The notes beneath the pieces are model-generated. The model was not told the origin of the DNA and ran no database searches. It worked only from the letters and a program-made list of their open reading frames with translations. From assembly GCA_018881555.1 (NCBI GenBank), contig JACAXG010000093.1, positions 310,001-374,000 of the forward strand: a stretch of 64,000 nucleotides of DNA. Direction: 5' to 3'. Positions 1 to 12,649 of the stretch are shown one piece after another. Each line of letters begins with the position of its first letter. The first letter of the stretch is position 1. The DNA is from Amblyornis subalaris (Eukaryota; Chordata; Aves; Passeriformes; Ptilonorhynchidae). Both the position numbers and the translations under genes were made by a program.

Positions 1-1842
1 CTTATTCTGTCATCATAATAATGGGAGCCGATGACTCATGTTGGGGAGAAATAGCATCAATTTATACTGGGAAAACTAAATCCGTTCTCTGCTGCTGTAA
101 CTCATGGGACTGTCACTTCTGTAAAACATGAACTCTTTTCTCAGATGTAATCCCATTTTCTGAAAATGCCTATCGGTAGGACATTCTTTTTCTTTCTTCC
201 CTGGATGTTTGATTATTTTCAACTACTTTTAATCAGGCAACAATGGGATCAGGAGAGAAGTATCTGGAGAAGAAAACAAGGTGGATTAAAGCATTAGGGC
301 TGTAGCAAATCAGAAAAGATTAGGAATTTCAATTTATAGTCCCAGAGGCTAATGCTGCTGAGAACTGCAAGAGCAGTTTAATAGGCTGATGTGAACAATA
401 TCAGGTTAAACTTCTTGTCTCCTTAAATCTGTTTTCCTCATCTCCTGTTGTACCCAGATACTACCTTTTTTTTGCTGTTTTGAGGAGATTCAGACCATAA
501 GATAAAAGCATATTATGTAAAGAGACATATGGTGTGATTTGGGAGATAACTCCTGTTGAGAGGCTGCTCAGCCTGGGCTCCAGTGATCACGCACTGGGGG
601 CTGTCAGGGTTTCCTGTCTGTCAGGGGGTGCAGCCCTGGGGACATCTCAGCCAGCCTTTTCCACAAACCTTATTCCTATGTAAAGCTTTAACAATAACAG
701 AAATTCCTTAAGAAAACTGAAATTCTAAGGAGAGTGGTGGGTGCTGGGTGCTTGGTATTGGGTGCCAGGTGCCAGGTGCTGCGTGCAGGGCCACGCCACT
801 GCCCAATGCCAGCCGAGAGCCACAGGAACGCCTCCCCCACGGGATAGTCCAGGCAGAGCCGGGGCTCAGCGGGTGGGTTCCTGCTGCCCCCTCCACTGCG
901 GCTCTTCTCTGACCACCTTACCTTGTGACTTGTCACATTATTTGTGGGTGTTGCCCTTTGTTGTGCCACCCCTGCAGCCCTTCAGCTGCAGNACCGTGTC
1001 CCCCAGAACAACCCAGCAATGGGACACCACGTGTATGGCCCAGCGCTCGTGTTCTCCTCTCCAGGCAGAAAAATCAATTAGAGGTTTTCGCTGTGCAGTA
1101 AATGTCAATTGTGCAAACATTACAAACACAGAAACATCTGTAACTATGGAAACTCTTGAGGCAAAACTCATTTCAAGAATAAATTATGACAAGAGGCTTT
1201 TTATGGCTGTTTTTAAAGAATAAACATAAATTAAAACAAGTGAATTTCATAGGTACAAGTTAATTTTACTTTTTAACCTTTAGAGCTATAGCTTTTCAAG
1301 ACACGTTTATCAATATTGACATAGAGAAAAATGGTATTTTATCAACGTTTGCATCCTAAGAATTGGCATCACTATTTGTATCACTTCAAAATGTTCTGCT
1401 AAGACAATCTCCACTGTATTTCAAAGGGGAGGATAATTTTCAGATGACTAATGGTCCACCCTTATAGTTTATCATGGTGTTATTTATGCTTTTTGCTACA
1501 TTTTACAGTTACCAAAAAAAATCATCAAGTGTGTGAAGGAAAACTCAGTCACAACTTTCTTGGAGTCCCTAGGACATTGTAGGATATGAACACAAGGCCT
1601 GTCCACAGCCACAGATTTGGGAAGAAACCTGGGACTTGTTCTTTGCACTCTACCCTTGCTCCCTGCTCACAGCCTGTGTGAGGTGAGATGTCAGGACTGA
1701 GTTCAGAGTGGGAGTGAGTGATTCCCCCCTCTCTTCTCCCCTTTATGATCTGCACGTCACTAATGCATAGAAGGTAAATCCTCCGAGATACAATTCGCAG
1801 CTCCTTTCAAGAAAGAAGAAAAGCCTAATCACTGAAGGTTTT

Positions 1843-1886
1843 GCTGTGACAGCTGAACTGCTCTGACAGCTGAACTGCTCTGACTG
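1843..1886. repeat. 17-bp tandem repeat, about 2.6 copies
   Basis: Copies at 1843-1859 and 1860-1876 differ by one base (gctgtgacagctgaact against gctctgacagctgaact), with a partial third copy to 1886. Each full copy contains a CAGCTG E-box core. Confidence 0.85.
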
Positions 1887-2384
1887 GCAATTTATTGCCC
1901 ATTTGTTGTTTGTAGCACACGAACCCCTGACATGGTTTGTCCTCAGCTGTTGGTGTGCCTGTCTGTGCCCGGAAGAATGTTGTGAACATCCTATTTCAGT
2001 TGCTCTGGTAGGGTTTAACACTTACTGCTCAAACTTGTTCCTGGCAGCTCAGCAGTATCCGTGCTTCAGCTGAGAAAATCCTTGGAGATAAAACTTGGAT
2101 GTAGTTCCATTCAAGAAAAGAAAAGCTTAAGGACATACTTATTTGGCAATTTTACCTATGTCCGTGGGAGTGTGTACTGGGGAGGGCATAGGGTTGTGCT
2201 CTGTTGGCAAAGATGTCTCTCAGCATCCTCCCACCGGCTCTGTCCTTCAGCAGGTTGGGATGCTGCTCCGATTCCTTCTCTGCTGAAGGGTGGAATCAGA
2301 CCTTCCCTCCGTTCAGGGAGATTTACTAAGTCCCCACTTCCCATAGGGAAGAAGTAGCACCAAAGGAGGCTAAAAAATACAGCG

Positions 2385-2890
2385 ACCGCTGGGGTTTTGG
2401 GGACAGAGGCACAGAGGGAGCAGGGCTGTGGGCGGGGGGAAGGGGCTGGGAAGGTGGGCCGGGCACCGGTGGGCAGCCCCGGCTGACACGGGCATGTGGG
2501 GCCGGGGCAGAGGGGACCGAGTCCGAGAGATCAGCACGGGCATGGCGGGCTCAGCCTCCCCTGCCCGCGGCACCGGGCGCTCCAGCCCGCCGGGAGCGAG
2601 CACAGCCCGGGGTGTTTCCTTGTCTGTGTTTGTTTTCGTAAACCTCTTCCTCCTACATAAGTCTTTGGAAATCAGGGCAAAACAATGAAGCAAGTCAGCC
2701 CTATGAAGGCTGAGGCTGTTCGAGCTCAGACTCCCTCTGCCTGCTGAAACACAAACAGTTTCTCACGGAAAAGATCATTTCGCCCCCGCCCGCCGCCTGT
2801 TTCCAGCAGCTCTGTGGTCCGGGCTTGTCCGATGCTACAGGACGGGACCACGCGGCCCCCTGCAGATACCTGCACGCGGTGTCAGTGTAT
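2385..2890. promoter_or_regulatory. CpG-rich island, not tied to a recognised gene
   Basis: Roughly 30 or more CG dinucleotides counted by eye over about 500 bp, with high G+C, set in ordinary-composition sequence. A run of G-tracts with quadruplex potential lies at 2416-2463. No recognisable first exon was found on either strand, so a promoter or enhancer role is inference only. Confidence 0.4.
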
Positions 2891-5399
2891 CGTGTTCAGA
2901 AACGATTTCCAGAAACCAAAGCACCATGGTCTGCCAGAGCTTCGGCTTGGATCATGCCAACATTATTGTGACTGTCCTCCAGGCTTTCAGGAAGTGAAAG
3001 ACTTGNGATATGTTAAACAAGGACCAAACTTGGTGTTAACAATGGCTTAATAACGAATGTGCAAACAGGATATATGGGCGATTCTATCAGAAGTGCTCAG
3101 CATAACCATAGGAGGAGAGATGGCACAGGCTTGTGGTGCCAGGAGAGGAGAGGAGGTGAGACAGCACCCGTGCATGGCACAGGACAGAAAGGTGTGCCCT
3201 CAGGACTGGTACTTCGGGATAAAACACTATTTGGAAAAATAGTTTATGACTTTGTGACCCTATGATATCCTGGAGCACAGAGGAAGGAGCAGTCCAGCTC
3301 CTTCCCAGCCAGCATTTCCCTGGCATTTCACCTGCCCTTGCAATGTTGGGTCAGGATCAAGCTGGCGTTTGACAGAGCATTCTCAGCAATGCCAACACCT
3401 CTTCCACAACTGGCCACAGCCACCCCACAGCCCATTGTTGCCTCTTAACTTCTCTCATCCTCCTGTACTCTGCCTCTCTTTTTGCCCACTTTGAGCAGTT
3501 TCTCAGTATTCTTTTTGCTTGGGTACTCATATGACTGCCTATGTCAGCAGGCAGTGACATCCCACTCCCACTCTTGTACAGTTTTTTATTTTGTTTTGCC
3601 TTTTTTTCTTTTAACACCAACTCTCTCTTCCCACTGNGAACTGCAGCTGATGTCAGCTATAGGTGCTGGATGCAGAACCACTGAAAGCTGTTTGAAATCC
3701 AGGTGCACACTATCGAACAGAGCACCCCCTCTCTCCCACTGCCCCATTCAGAGACCTCAATAGACTTACAGGGAATAGTTTCCTTCCATTACTCCCTGCT
3801 GCCTCTTTCCCACCACATCACCCATCTGGTATCTGCTAACGCCCCTTTCTGCTGGCGGGCGGCAGAGCCCCGCTCAGGGGTAATTACTTCCTCCTCAAGA
3901 GTTACATAAAGGGCTTTATGGCCCCACACNCACTGTTCAGGGGATCAATATAATACACTGCAGATTAGAAACACCAGTTGGATATTTCAGCACTAAGCCT
4001 GCTTTTAGTTCCTTCTCGCTGTGTCCTATTATTCTGGCCAAGTGGGTACCAATCCCACTGGCCTCAGCTCCCTCAGACAGGCACCTCCTTCAGGGATGAA
4101 GGACAGAGCAAAATTTCCAGGTCTTTTCTAAATCTAGGTTTTCCACAGGGACTGCCATGTGCCAAGCTCTCAAATAAAAGCTAGGAAGGCACTTTTCAGA
4201 ATAAAATGGATATTTCCACTGGAAATAGCACAACCATTACAGCTGTCAAATACAAAATCTAATTTTAAAGTGTCTTACTAAAATCAGACAAATTATATCT
4301 GACTGTTTACAGAATGCCTCCAAACAATGCAGATTCCATGCAAGCTGCTGGGCAGCTTCAGCAAAGCAGTGCTCCTGGCTTGGCTCCTTGCTGCCAGCAT
4401 CCTCCTGTCCTCAGCTGCCAGTGTGTCCCTATCCCAAACTCACTCCCGGGCACTGAGAAGTCTGGATGTGAGGAGCAGGCAGAGCACCAGTTACATTTTT
4501 CACAAGGTGCCGCTGACACCCCAGCACTGGGGAGCTGGCCACACAGGGCAGTGCTGGGCTGGGAGCCCCTGGAGCTGTTCAGCAGCGACACTCAGCTAGA
4601 GGCTGCAGGGTCTCTCCTGCTTGTGCCTGTTCTCCCACAGAGGAGCCTCTGCCAGGCTGCAGCTCTTCATCCCACTTCAACCCAGCTGTCCTTCGCTCAG
4701 CTGCCCTTTGTTGTTTCACTGTGATCCCATCAGCTGCCTAACTCTGAGAACTGGAGTAAAACATCAGCCAGGATTTCTTTTATTTTCCTTCTTGGCCAAA
4801 CCGGACATGGATGCCCACAGGAAGGCTTGGCCTTGGCTCCCCATAGAGTGCAGCGCAGAGGAAGTCATGCTCATTCCTCAAATGCTGGGTTAATCCACGC
4901 TGTCAGATGCTGCTTTTGCAGCATTTAAATGTTNGAGATTATATTATGGAATAGCTGCTTATCAGAGAGGTCCCAGGCAGCATTTGCTGTCAACGCTGCT
5001 CAGGCAGCACCTGCGACCAGAGCGACNGCGTGACCCCACCAGCTCCTGCTGCCGAGAAAAGGACTGGATTTTAAACAGGGCCATTCACTAGAGTAATGAG
5101 AGGCCCATAACTTACATCTGCACCAGGCTGTTCCCCCAGTGAGGCAACCTGTTTCACCTCATCACATGGCTCATGCCGTTCTGCACACACTTCACCTGAG
5201 AAGCTTAGAATAGTCACAGCACCAGTGCTAAACATAAAACCACATTAAGCTCACAATATTGAGCATTTCTGTCAGGACTTCCAAATTAAACTACTCCATA
5301 TCTAATGCCCATTTACAGCCTGACTTCCAAGCTTATTTCCCTTAAACACAAANGAACACAGAGGCACTGAAAAGGGGAATTGAACAACTTACTTAATGG

Positions 5400-5835
5400 A
5401 CTAGCTGCAGAGCTGGAGGAGGAGCCCAGGGCTAACATGATTCCAAACCTGTGTCCAAAGGAGAGCAACAGAGCTGGAGAAGGGTCTGCAGCACAAGTCT
5501 GATGAGGAGCGGCTGGGGGGCCTCAGCCTGGAGAAAAGAAGGCACAGGGGGGACCTTCTGGCTCTGCACAACTCCTGACAGGAGGGGGCAGCTGGGGGGA
5601 AGTCAGGCTCTGCTCCCAGGGAACAGGGACAGGATGAGAGGAAACAGCCTCGAGATGGGCTAGGGGACATTTAGGTAGGTTATGAGGGAAAACTTCTTCA
5701 TGGAAAGGCTGTCAAGGCCAGGTTGGACAGGGCTTGGAGCAATCTGGTCTAGTGGAAGGTGTCCCTGCCTGTGATGGGGTGTTGGAATCAAGTGGTTTTT
5801 AAGGTCCTTTCCAACCCAAACCATTCTGGAATAGC
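5400..5835 (+). mobile_element. CR1 LINE fragment, 3' end, 5'-truncated
   Basis: The order of motifs follows the bird CR1 3' region: a 'caaaggagagcaac' start, 'gaggagcggctg', 'cagcctggagaaaagaaggc', 'gggacaggatgagaggaaa', 'aaacttcttcatggaaagg', 'ggttggacagggcttggagc', 'ctagtggaaggtgtccctgc' and 'ccaacccaaaccattctgg'. The copy is degraded with no intact frame. It is the longest CR1 fragment in the window. Confidence 0.9.
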
Positions 5836-6607
5836 ACAGAATCCCTGAATGGAATGGGTTAAGACAATCAATCCCCTGGTAGCCCTTGCTGTGCCTTCAG
5901 GTGCTTCACTCAACACGGGGTGAACTGTGGCAGCTGATCTCCTGAGCTGCTTTGCTACCTNGAAATACCTCTGTGAGACTGCAATGCCACCTTGTTTGAA
6001 GTGCACTGTGATGACTTTAAAATGAAGGAGCCTTGAAAAATAAACCTGGGATGCTGCTCTAGTGCTGTTTTAAAACATAATAAATTCCCAAACAGAAGAC
6101 TTGGCAGAGGGGAGGTAAAAAGGGATTTTTTTTGGCACTTACACTGCAGCCAATTTAAATTAGGTAACTGAATATCTATAAATTGTCTAATTAGGTCAAC
6201 TTTCATTGCAGCCTTGGCCTGAAATGCCCTAGCAATAAGCTTTCTTCAGAGAATGTCTTTTACACCCGTTGATCCCACATAGCACTTCAAAATGATAATG
6301 ATTCACTTAATCCTCATTACAGACTTGGGGTTTTCCAGAAAACACTGTGCCTTCAAACAAATACATTTCTCGGGAATGCATGTCTCTGCGTATGGAAGGA
6401 TTTGTCCTGAAAACCATAAAATCTCTGTAACAGAGCTCCGCAATACAGTTGCATAATGATATAAATGGTGGCTTCAAAAGGGCAGTNATGTTTGCTTTCC
6501 ATAAAGCTCTGAAATAACAGAACTAACTAAGAAAAAACAATTTTGTTAAAATAAACCTGCCCTCTCACTTATGAGAAATGAGGACAGAGGTGGTCACAGG
6601 CCTGTCC
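5836..6607. other. Intergenic sequence, nothing recognised
   Basis: AT-rich unique sequence between two CR1 fragments. I see no repeat or gene-like structure. Confidence 0.5.
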
Positions 6608-6722
6608 TGCCAGAGCTCAAGGAGTGCTTGGACAAGGCTCTCAGGCACAGGGTGTCCTGTGCAGGGCCAGGAGCTGGATGACACCTGTGAGTCCCTTCCA
6701 CTTCAGGATTTTCTCTGATTCC
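6608..6722 (+). mobile_element. CR1-like LINE 3' fragment
   Basis: 'gctcaaggagtgcttggaca', 'ctctcaggcacagggtgtcc', 'gggccaggagctggatga' and 'gtcccttccacttcagga' match a CR1 3'-end subfamily of birds. The fragment ends about 90 bp before a minisatellite. Confidence 0.7.
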
Positions 6723-6810
6723 TTGATTTCCACTGCCCACTGACTCCCCCACAGCAGCTCATGCTGACCCTGTCCTGTCGTACCTGCAGCATCCTCTCCT
6801 CCACCCACTG

Positions 6811-7150
6811 CTGCTGAGCACCTCTGAGCACCTCTGAGCACCACTGAGCACCTCTGAGTACCTCTGAGCACCACTGAGCACCTCTGAGAACCTCTGAGCA
6901 CCACTGAGCACCTCTGAGCACCTCTGAACACCTCTGAGCATCACTGAGCATCACTGAGCACCTCTGAGAACCTCTGAGCATCACTGAGCACCACTGAGCA
7001 CCTCTGAGCACCTCTGAACACCTCTGAGCATCACTGAGCATCACTGAGCACCTCTGAGAACCTCTGAGCATCACTCAGCACCACTGAGCACCTCTGAGCA
7101 CCACTAAGCACATCTGAGAACCTCCGAGCATCACTCAGCACCTCTGAGCA
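6811..7150. repeat. 10-bp minisatellite, 34 units, with 90-bp higher-order duplication
   Basis: Thirty-four consecutive 10-bp units, mostly cctctgagca, ccactgagca or tcactgagca, run in strict register from 6811 to 7150 without an insertion or deletion. Units 10-18 (6901-6990) and 19-27 (6991-7080) are a 90-bp duplication differing at one base (7076). The final units (7101-7140) are more diverged. Because 10 is not a multiple of 3, the minus strand reads the same 10-residue repeat in all three frames. The apparent proteins there (VLRGAQRCSE-type repeats) are by-products of the array. Confidence 0.97.
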
Positions 7151-7980
7151 CCTCTCCCTCCTGCTGCCTGCCTGTCCCACCCTGGTCCCCCAGGCCTCCT
7201 CAGCTCATCCCTCCAGATGCATCCTTGACTTTGGGAGGGGGATCTCTGTCCCTGTGCCCTGCCTCAAGCCGTGGTCACCTCAGTCCCCTATCTGCTCCCA
7301 TGCTGGCTAATAGCAGGGAACTGTGCTAACTGAAAAATAACAAACCCAGCAATGATCCACCTTTCTTGCCTTTTTTTTGGCAGAGTTACCTCCCAAGTGC
7401 AACAGGCAGGTTGGTTGTGTTGTCATGAGCCCAAGGGGCACCGGGGGCCACCAAGAGACGGATCGGTGTGGCAAGGCCTGTGTCAGGAAAACCAGTTTCC
7501 AGTTCCCTGGGAAGCTGAAGGGTAACAACATCTGCCCTGAGACAGACCCTAATTGAGCAAAAATTTATTGAAATCGATTCTCTGGAGGACATTTCTACNT
7601 GGTAGTATTACCTTTCCTGTGCAGCCTGCAATTCTGCCTTGATCATGACCCTCTCCCTGTGTCTGGGCTCCTGCTCCCCTCCCCTCTCAATATGGCTTTG
7701 TAAGTGGCAATTAGAAAAGGAATTAAAAGCACCAGCATCATGCTGACACACACCTACAGGCACAGGTCACTGGGGTGCCTGGACTTTCCTCCTTTTACAG
7801 ACAGACCTGCAGTGTCGGAGCCTCAGAGCAGAGCAGTGCCCATCAGTACCAGTGCTGGAGCGCCTGGCGAGACAGACCCTGCATCAGGAACTCTGTCCCT
7901 ATGCCCAATGACAGGATGCATTTCTCTGGGAAGATCTAATGTGGTGGAAGCCCACCATTTGGCACTGGTATGCTGTAGGA
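7151..7980. other. Intergenic sequence, no gene recognised
   Basis: Unique sequence between the minisatellite and a CR1 fragment. Nothing beyond short chance open frames is visible. Confidence 0.5.
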
Positions 7981-8110
7981 AGTCATGGAATTGTTCAGGT
8001 TGGAAAAGCCCTNCCAGACCAACGAGTCCAACTGTTCCCTCAGCACTGCCAAGAACCCCAGTAAACCATGTCTCCAGATGCCACATCCACAGGGCTTTTA
8101 TGGCTACTAG
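7981..8110 (-). mobile_element. CR1 LINE 3' fragment, minus orientation
   Basis: The plus strand reads the complement of a CR1 3' end: 'catggaattgttcaggttgg', 'aaaagccct', 'ccagaccaacgagtccaact', 'actgccaagaacccc', 'taaaccatgtc' and 'agatgccacatccacagg'. The copy is short and 5'-truncated. Confidence 0.85.
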
Positions 8111-8282
8111 GAAGAGAAACTGGAAAACAAGGACAAACAGGAGGCCAAAAACCTCATGTTGAAAGGCTGCATTTCCTCTCCGATTTGGCCACTGGATCTG
8201 TCCCTCCTCAAAGCACTGCAGCTCCTAGCAAAGATAAACCCTTTGCCTTTGTTTATCTGCTCAGAAAGAGATCACCACCCCN

Positions 8283-8400
8283 TAAATTAGGGCAACCCTG
8301 CAATTAGTTCTTAATGGGTTTTATTTTTTTCCTGCCATTCAAACTAATTAGAATTACCAGGCAATGTCTTCCTTGCTTACCTTAATGAGGATTTTGATTT
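8283..8400. promoter_or_regulatory. AT-rich stretch with clustered TAAT/ATTA homeodomain cores
   Basis: Six ATTA/TAAT cores occur in about 110 bp (8286, 8303, 8312, 8345, 8353, 8383), including a full CTAATTAG at 8344-8351. Such clusters are typical of conserved developmental enhancers. Without an alignment this is only a candidate. Confidence 0.3.
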
Positions 8401-11400
8401 AGGTAAGGGCAGAGGGCACGTCTGACGCACCCCAGGGCTCCCCTGGGTCTGGGGGCATGGGGTGGATCAGGAGCNCCTGGGAACATCTCCAGACAAGAAG
8501 CTCTGCCCCAGCGTCAGNTGGTGCCACCCCAGCGCTGTGCACTGACACCAGCCTTGCCCCGAGCGATGCCCGCACCACCCCCCTTGTCCATGCTGCCCAT
8601 CCTGCCCACCCCATCCATCATGCCCACACCACCCACAGCATCCTTGCCATCCACACCTCCCATGCCAGCCACACTGCTTATCCTGCCCACACGGCCCCTC
8701 CTTCCCCATGTGCAGGACACCTCGATTTCNCACATTAATACCCGCAAGGCTACCCTGAAGCCCCAAAGTGGTGTTTGGTGGTGGAGCTCCTCAGCCACAG
8801 CTTGGGCAGGTCCCTCAAGCACCGCCTGAGAAGCCAAATATGCCTTCCCAGGAGGAAGGGGGAATGTGGCAAGACACACATCCAAGCGGTGTTGGGGGTC
8901 TCAGGTCACACTGGGCTGAAGCAGGGGCTTGGGGCCAAGCTGAGAGCTGCGGCAGTACGTGCCACTGCTCACATTGCAGCCCAGCACCCAGCAGGAAAAA
9001 CGCATGTCCAGCACTTGTGTTTGCTCTTCCCAACACCAGAAACCTTATATTGTAGAGAAGTGCTTAAAAATGATGTACTCAAACAAGGAGGAGAAAGGCT
9101 CTTCCTCATATATTACACTGGGCTGAGCAGACGCACGGACCACTCACATTAACCCACAGGAGAATAAGCATTTGGAATTTGCCTCTTGGAATCCCAGGTT
9201 ACCATCACCCTCAATCTCAGTTCCCTGACATCATGGTTATTAGATAGATCATTTTTATGGATTATGTCTCGCAAGGGCAACATTTTAATGAATAGTGGAA
9301 TTAAATGTTTGCCAGGATTTTTTATATAAATGATCAATTACTGCTGGGCGCATTCATCACATTTATTAGCCCCTTCCAGAAACATTTCTCATAACTTGCA
9401 AATCGAAATGAGGTCGAAGTTGAATTTTATTTCTTCTTCAATTGCTCATAGTAAATACAGTACTTGCACATAAACCAGTGGGTTTTTTCGTGTAATTCTT
9501 TTTATGGCANGGGATAGAATTCTTATCAAAATGCTTATTCATTTGATCCTTTTTCTGATGGAGTACCAACACGATGTTCATATGGGTTTTAGAAAACCAT
9601 TATTAAGGAGAAAACTTGGAAAGAAAATTTAAAGTGTTCACCATTTGGAGCTGCATCTCAAAGCAGAGGCCTTTTCCAAAGTGCTATTTATGTACCGAAG
9701 AAGGGAGCTGCTGCTTCTCCCGTTGCCCCTTCCCAGCACATGCTCCTATGGCTCCTCCTTCACCCCAGTGGCCTGCAGCCTCTGGAGTGGCCGGCAGCCT
9801 GTGTGACCGTGCAGGCTCTCCGTCACCGCTCCGTCAGGAAGCAGCTCTGGGCTTGCTCAGGGAGCATTCTTTATGGGGTCTCATTTCACAGGAGTCACTT
9901 TTACAGCTTCCCCAACCACTTTGCATGCTCAAGGGCCGAAGGAATGGGATTAATTAGTCCATGTCAATAAATCACAGTGGGCTCTTAGATTGCTGTGTGT
10001 ATAAATGTACGTATAAATACATATACAGACATCACATTCCAGCTGGGGAAGTAGCTACTTTATTTGTGATCCAGTTGGTTATTCACTGGCTCTGNTGAGT
10101 CCATTTTCCCCAGCTGTATTCACAGCTCTTTCAGCACATGGTGCATTGGGGTTGCAGTGCAACGCAGCAGCCCTGAGGTGTGTATGCTTCACACATGTAT
10201 GAGCAATCCCCATTTCTGCCATCATTCTGCACCCGGGAACTGGGGCTGAATGGGATTGCATTTCACAGAGAGATTTAGATTCACATCTGCTCTACCATGT
10301 GCTACTGATAAAACATCTGCATTTGATGATCATGTAAGTGAGAAATAACACAATAACGGATGGAGAGATCACATCCAACAGGAACTGGAGGTGGTTTTTC
10401 TCAGATCGGTTTCTCAAATCAGATCCATCCCCCAACTGGATTGGCTGTGGAAGGAGATTAAAGGAAAAGTCAACCCAAGAGCATGATAAATTATTTTCTA
10501 ACATAGAGGGAAGTGAACACCGATTATGTCAAACATGGCTTAAAAGGACATAGCTCTATCCCAAAATTGTTTTCTGATGTGCAAGCAGTTGCCAGGCCAG
10601 CCGCAAGAAGGGCGGCTGCGATGGGTGTGGGGAGCCGCAGCCGCGGTTGGCGGAGCCGACTGACTCCAGCCGAGCCGCGGCTTCGGGGAGGGACGGGCAG
10701 CGCTGAGCAGGAGCTGTGCTCGTGGGCAGCCCAAGGGGAGCTTTGGCGCGCGTTGCAGAAGTGTGCAGCAAACACGGCCCGGCCCCATCGGGTTCATGGC
10801 TGGAACTCCCACAGACCCTTGCGTCTGTAGGAAAATTGTCTGCTTCCCAATTCATGTGAGAAATGAGGGAATTACAGAAGTGTGTCATATAAAATGATGG
10901 GGAAGGGTTTTAGCAAAACAGTCTATGCCAGGTGTTTGAGTCCAAAGCCTGATGTGTTAAGTAGAGAGTTTTGTCCTAAGTGAGATGGAGCTGTATCTCT
11001 GAGGATGGGTTTCACAACAGGAGGAGTCCATAATTAACAGAAGCAAGGACTGTTCCTCAGTGGGAACAGCTGCTGGCTCAGGTGGCAGCTTCTGCCCCCA
11101 TGGCACAGTGCTGTGGCTGTTGGAAGCACCATGAGGGATGATTTGGAAGAAATGACCACCGACTAGGGAGCAGAGATCTGCACTGCTTCAGAAAAGGAAT
11201 TTGTCATTGTCAGAAATGCTCCAGCTCCCGAACCACTGGCAAATAGCACAGCGGCATGCAAGTGAGCCCTTATTTCTGTTGCTTCTCTTTCCAATCTGTG
11301 GAGCCCGCGGAACAAGCCTCCCGTATTCTCCCCAGGGGCTTCATTCCTTGCCCTGGCCACGGGGTTTGTGGAGCAGAGGCAGTGAGGGACAGGTCAGCTG

Positions 11401-12649
11401 TTCCCACCTGTGGGCAGGCAGCGTGTGCATGGCAGCCAGCCCGCCCCTGGATTTTCCCTGGCTATATTGGTCTCTCATGGTCAGAATTATTTTAATAAAC
11501 TACATTTTTGTGCAAGGAGACTTTCCTGGAAGGCTGTGCCCTCACAGGCACAGTACAGCCTGCTACCAGGATTGCCCATGTCCTTCCTTGCATCATTGAC
11601 AGCATCACAGGAATCCCGCTTGCGTGCGTTGGTGACCCCCAGCTGGCTGCACGGGGAAGGTCTCTCCAGCCACCTGGGAGCTGCTGGCTCCAGTGTCTAT
11701 GCTGCTGGTGCGGTCAGTGAGCTCTCTGTGAACCCAGAGCTGCTATTAGAGCTCCAGAAGTCCTCTGCTGACTTCCAAACCTTGTGTATAAGAATGCAGT
11801 TGCATTCCTTGTTTTAATTTGAAATGCCATATGGAATTTCACTAAAGCTCTGCAGTCCTGTGTGTCAGAGGAACATAAAACACACCTTTTTAACACCAAA
11901 GCCCCTGGGATCAGAGAGCAAGGGAACATGTGGTGTCATGTGTGGGCAGTGCCCTGTGCCATTGCCAGCCTCTCCCCAGCAGTGCCCTCACCGCAGAAAC
12001 TCTTGTGGATTCAAACCTCCCCACTCCCGCTCGCAAATGCTTTCAAGTGTATTTTTATTTCTTTGGCTTTCCCAAAATGACACAGCAACTATAATCCTGT
12101 CTGTGGGTGTGTGGCTGGGAAGGGTCTGTGCCACACAGTGGCTGTCCTGAGCCGCCCAGCGTAACTTGGCTGCAGCATGTGGGGGGATTTGGGTGGAGAT
12201 ACATAATTAGCGGGTTTCAATATCTCATTTGCCTCCAGAAGCTCATTTTTAATTATCTGCTCTGCCTTGTGGCTGTGAGACTCATGCCTGAAGAATAGAA
12301 AAGGGGGTTTCCTGAGGGACTTATTTTTGCTCCTACTTTATAGACCAGAGCAAACCAAGTAACGGCAGTGAAGATGCTCATGNACAATCCAGTTTTACCC
12401 CTAGGCCCAGGCTGGATGCTCCAAATGAGCTGCAGCCTGCAGAGGCATCGATGAGGGATTGCACAGACAAAGTGCTGAGTTGGCAGATGCAGCTGTAGGC
12501 ACCACTTCTGTCTCAGCACTTTCCAAACGCTGCTGACCAGTTTGTAGGGTGGAGTAAACCAGCTCAGGGCAGAGCCGAGGCAAGTCCCAGCCTTGAGCTC
12601 ATCCATGCTTTGCTCTCACCCTTCCCGCTGGGTGGTGAGTGGGCGAGCG
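8401..12649. other. Intergenic sequence, no gene recognised
   Basis: It holds a cytosine-rich, low-complexity stretch at about 8571-8700 (degenerate 'catccttgccatcc' type), an AT-rich conserved-looking segment at about 9190-9560, and a CpG-rich patch at 10585-10800. Several Ns lie between 8475 and 8730. No coding exon is recognised. Confidence 0.5.
10585..10800. promoter_or_regulatory. Short CpG-rich island
   Basis: A block of CG-dense sequence (ggagccgcagccgcggttgg region at about 10630, 'gagccgcggcttcgggg' and 'ggcgcgcgttgc') is set between AT-rich flanks. No first exon, donor or TATA element can be assigned. Confidence 0.35.

Larger units (their letters stand above)
1..5399. other. Intergenic sequence, no gene recognised
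   Basis: Mixed-composition unique sequence. It holds a short G/T-rich degenerate repeat at about 735-787, a 17-bp tandem repeat at 1843-1886 and a CpG-rich patch at 2385-2890. Open frames here are short, lack family resemblance and occur in all frames alike. Isolated single N characters are present (for example 992, 3006, 3637). Confidence 0.6.

Noticed and set aside
6703..7074. Repetitive minus-strand proteins (VLRGAQRCSE repeats) in three frames
   Set aside because: A 10-bp minisatellite without stops yields the same peptide repeat in every frame. That is a property of the array and not evidence for a gene.
6811..7150. CRISPR-like array
   Set aside because: Units are contiguous with no spacers, in a vertebrate genome. 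This is a minisatellite.
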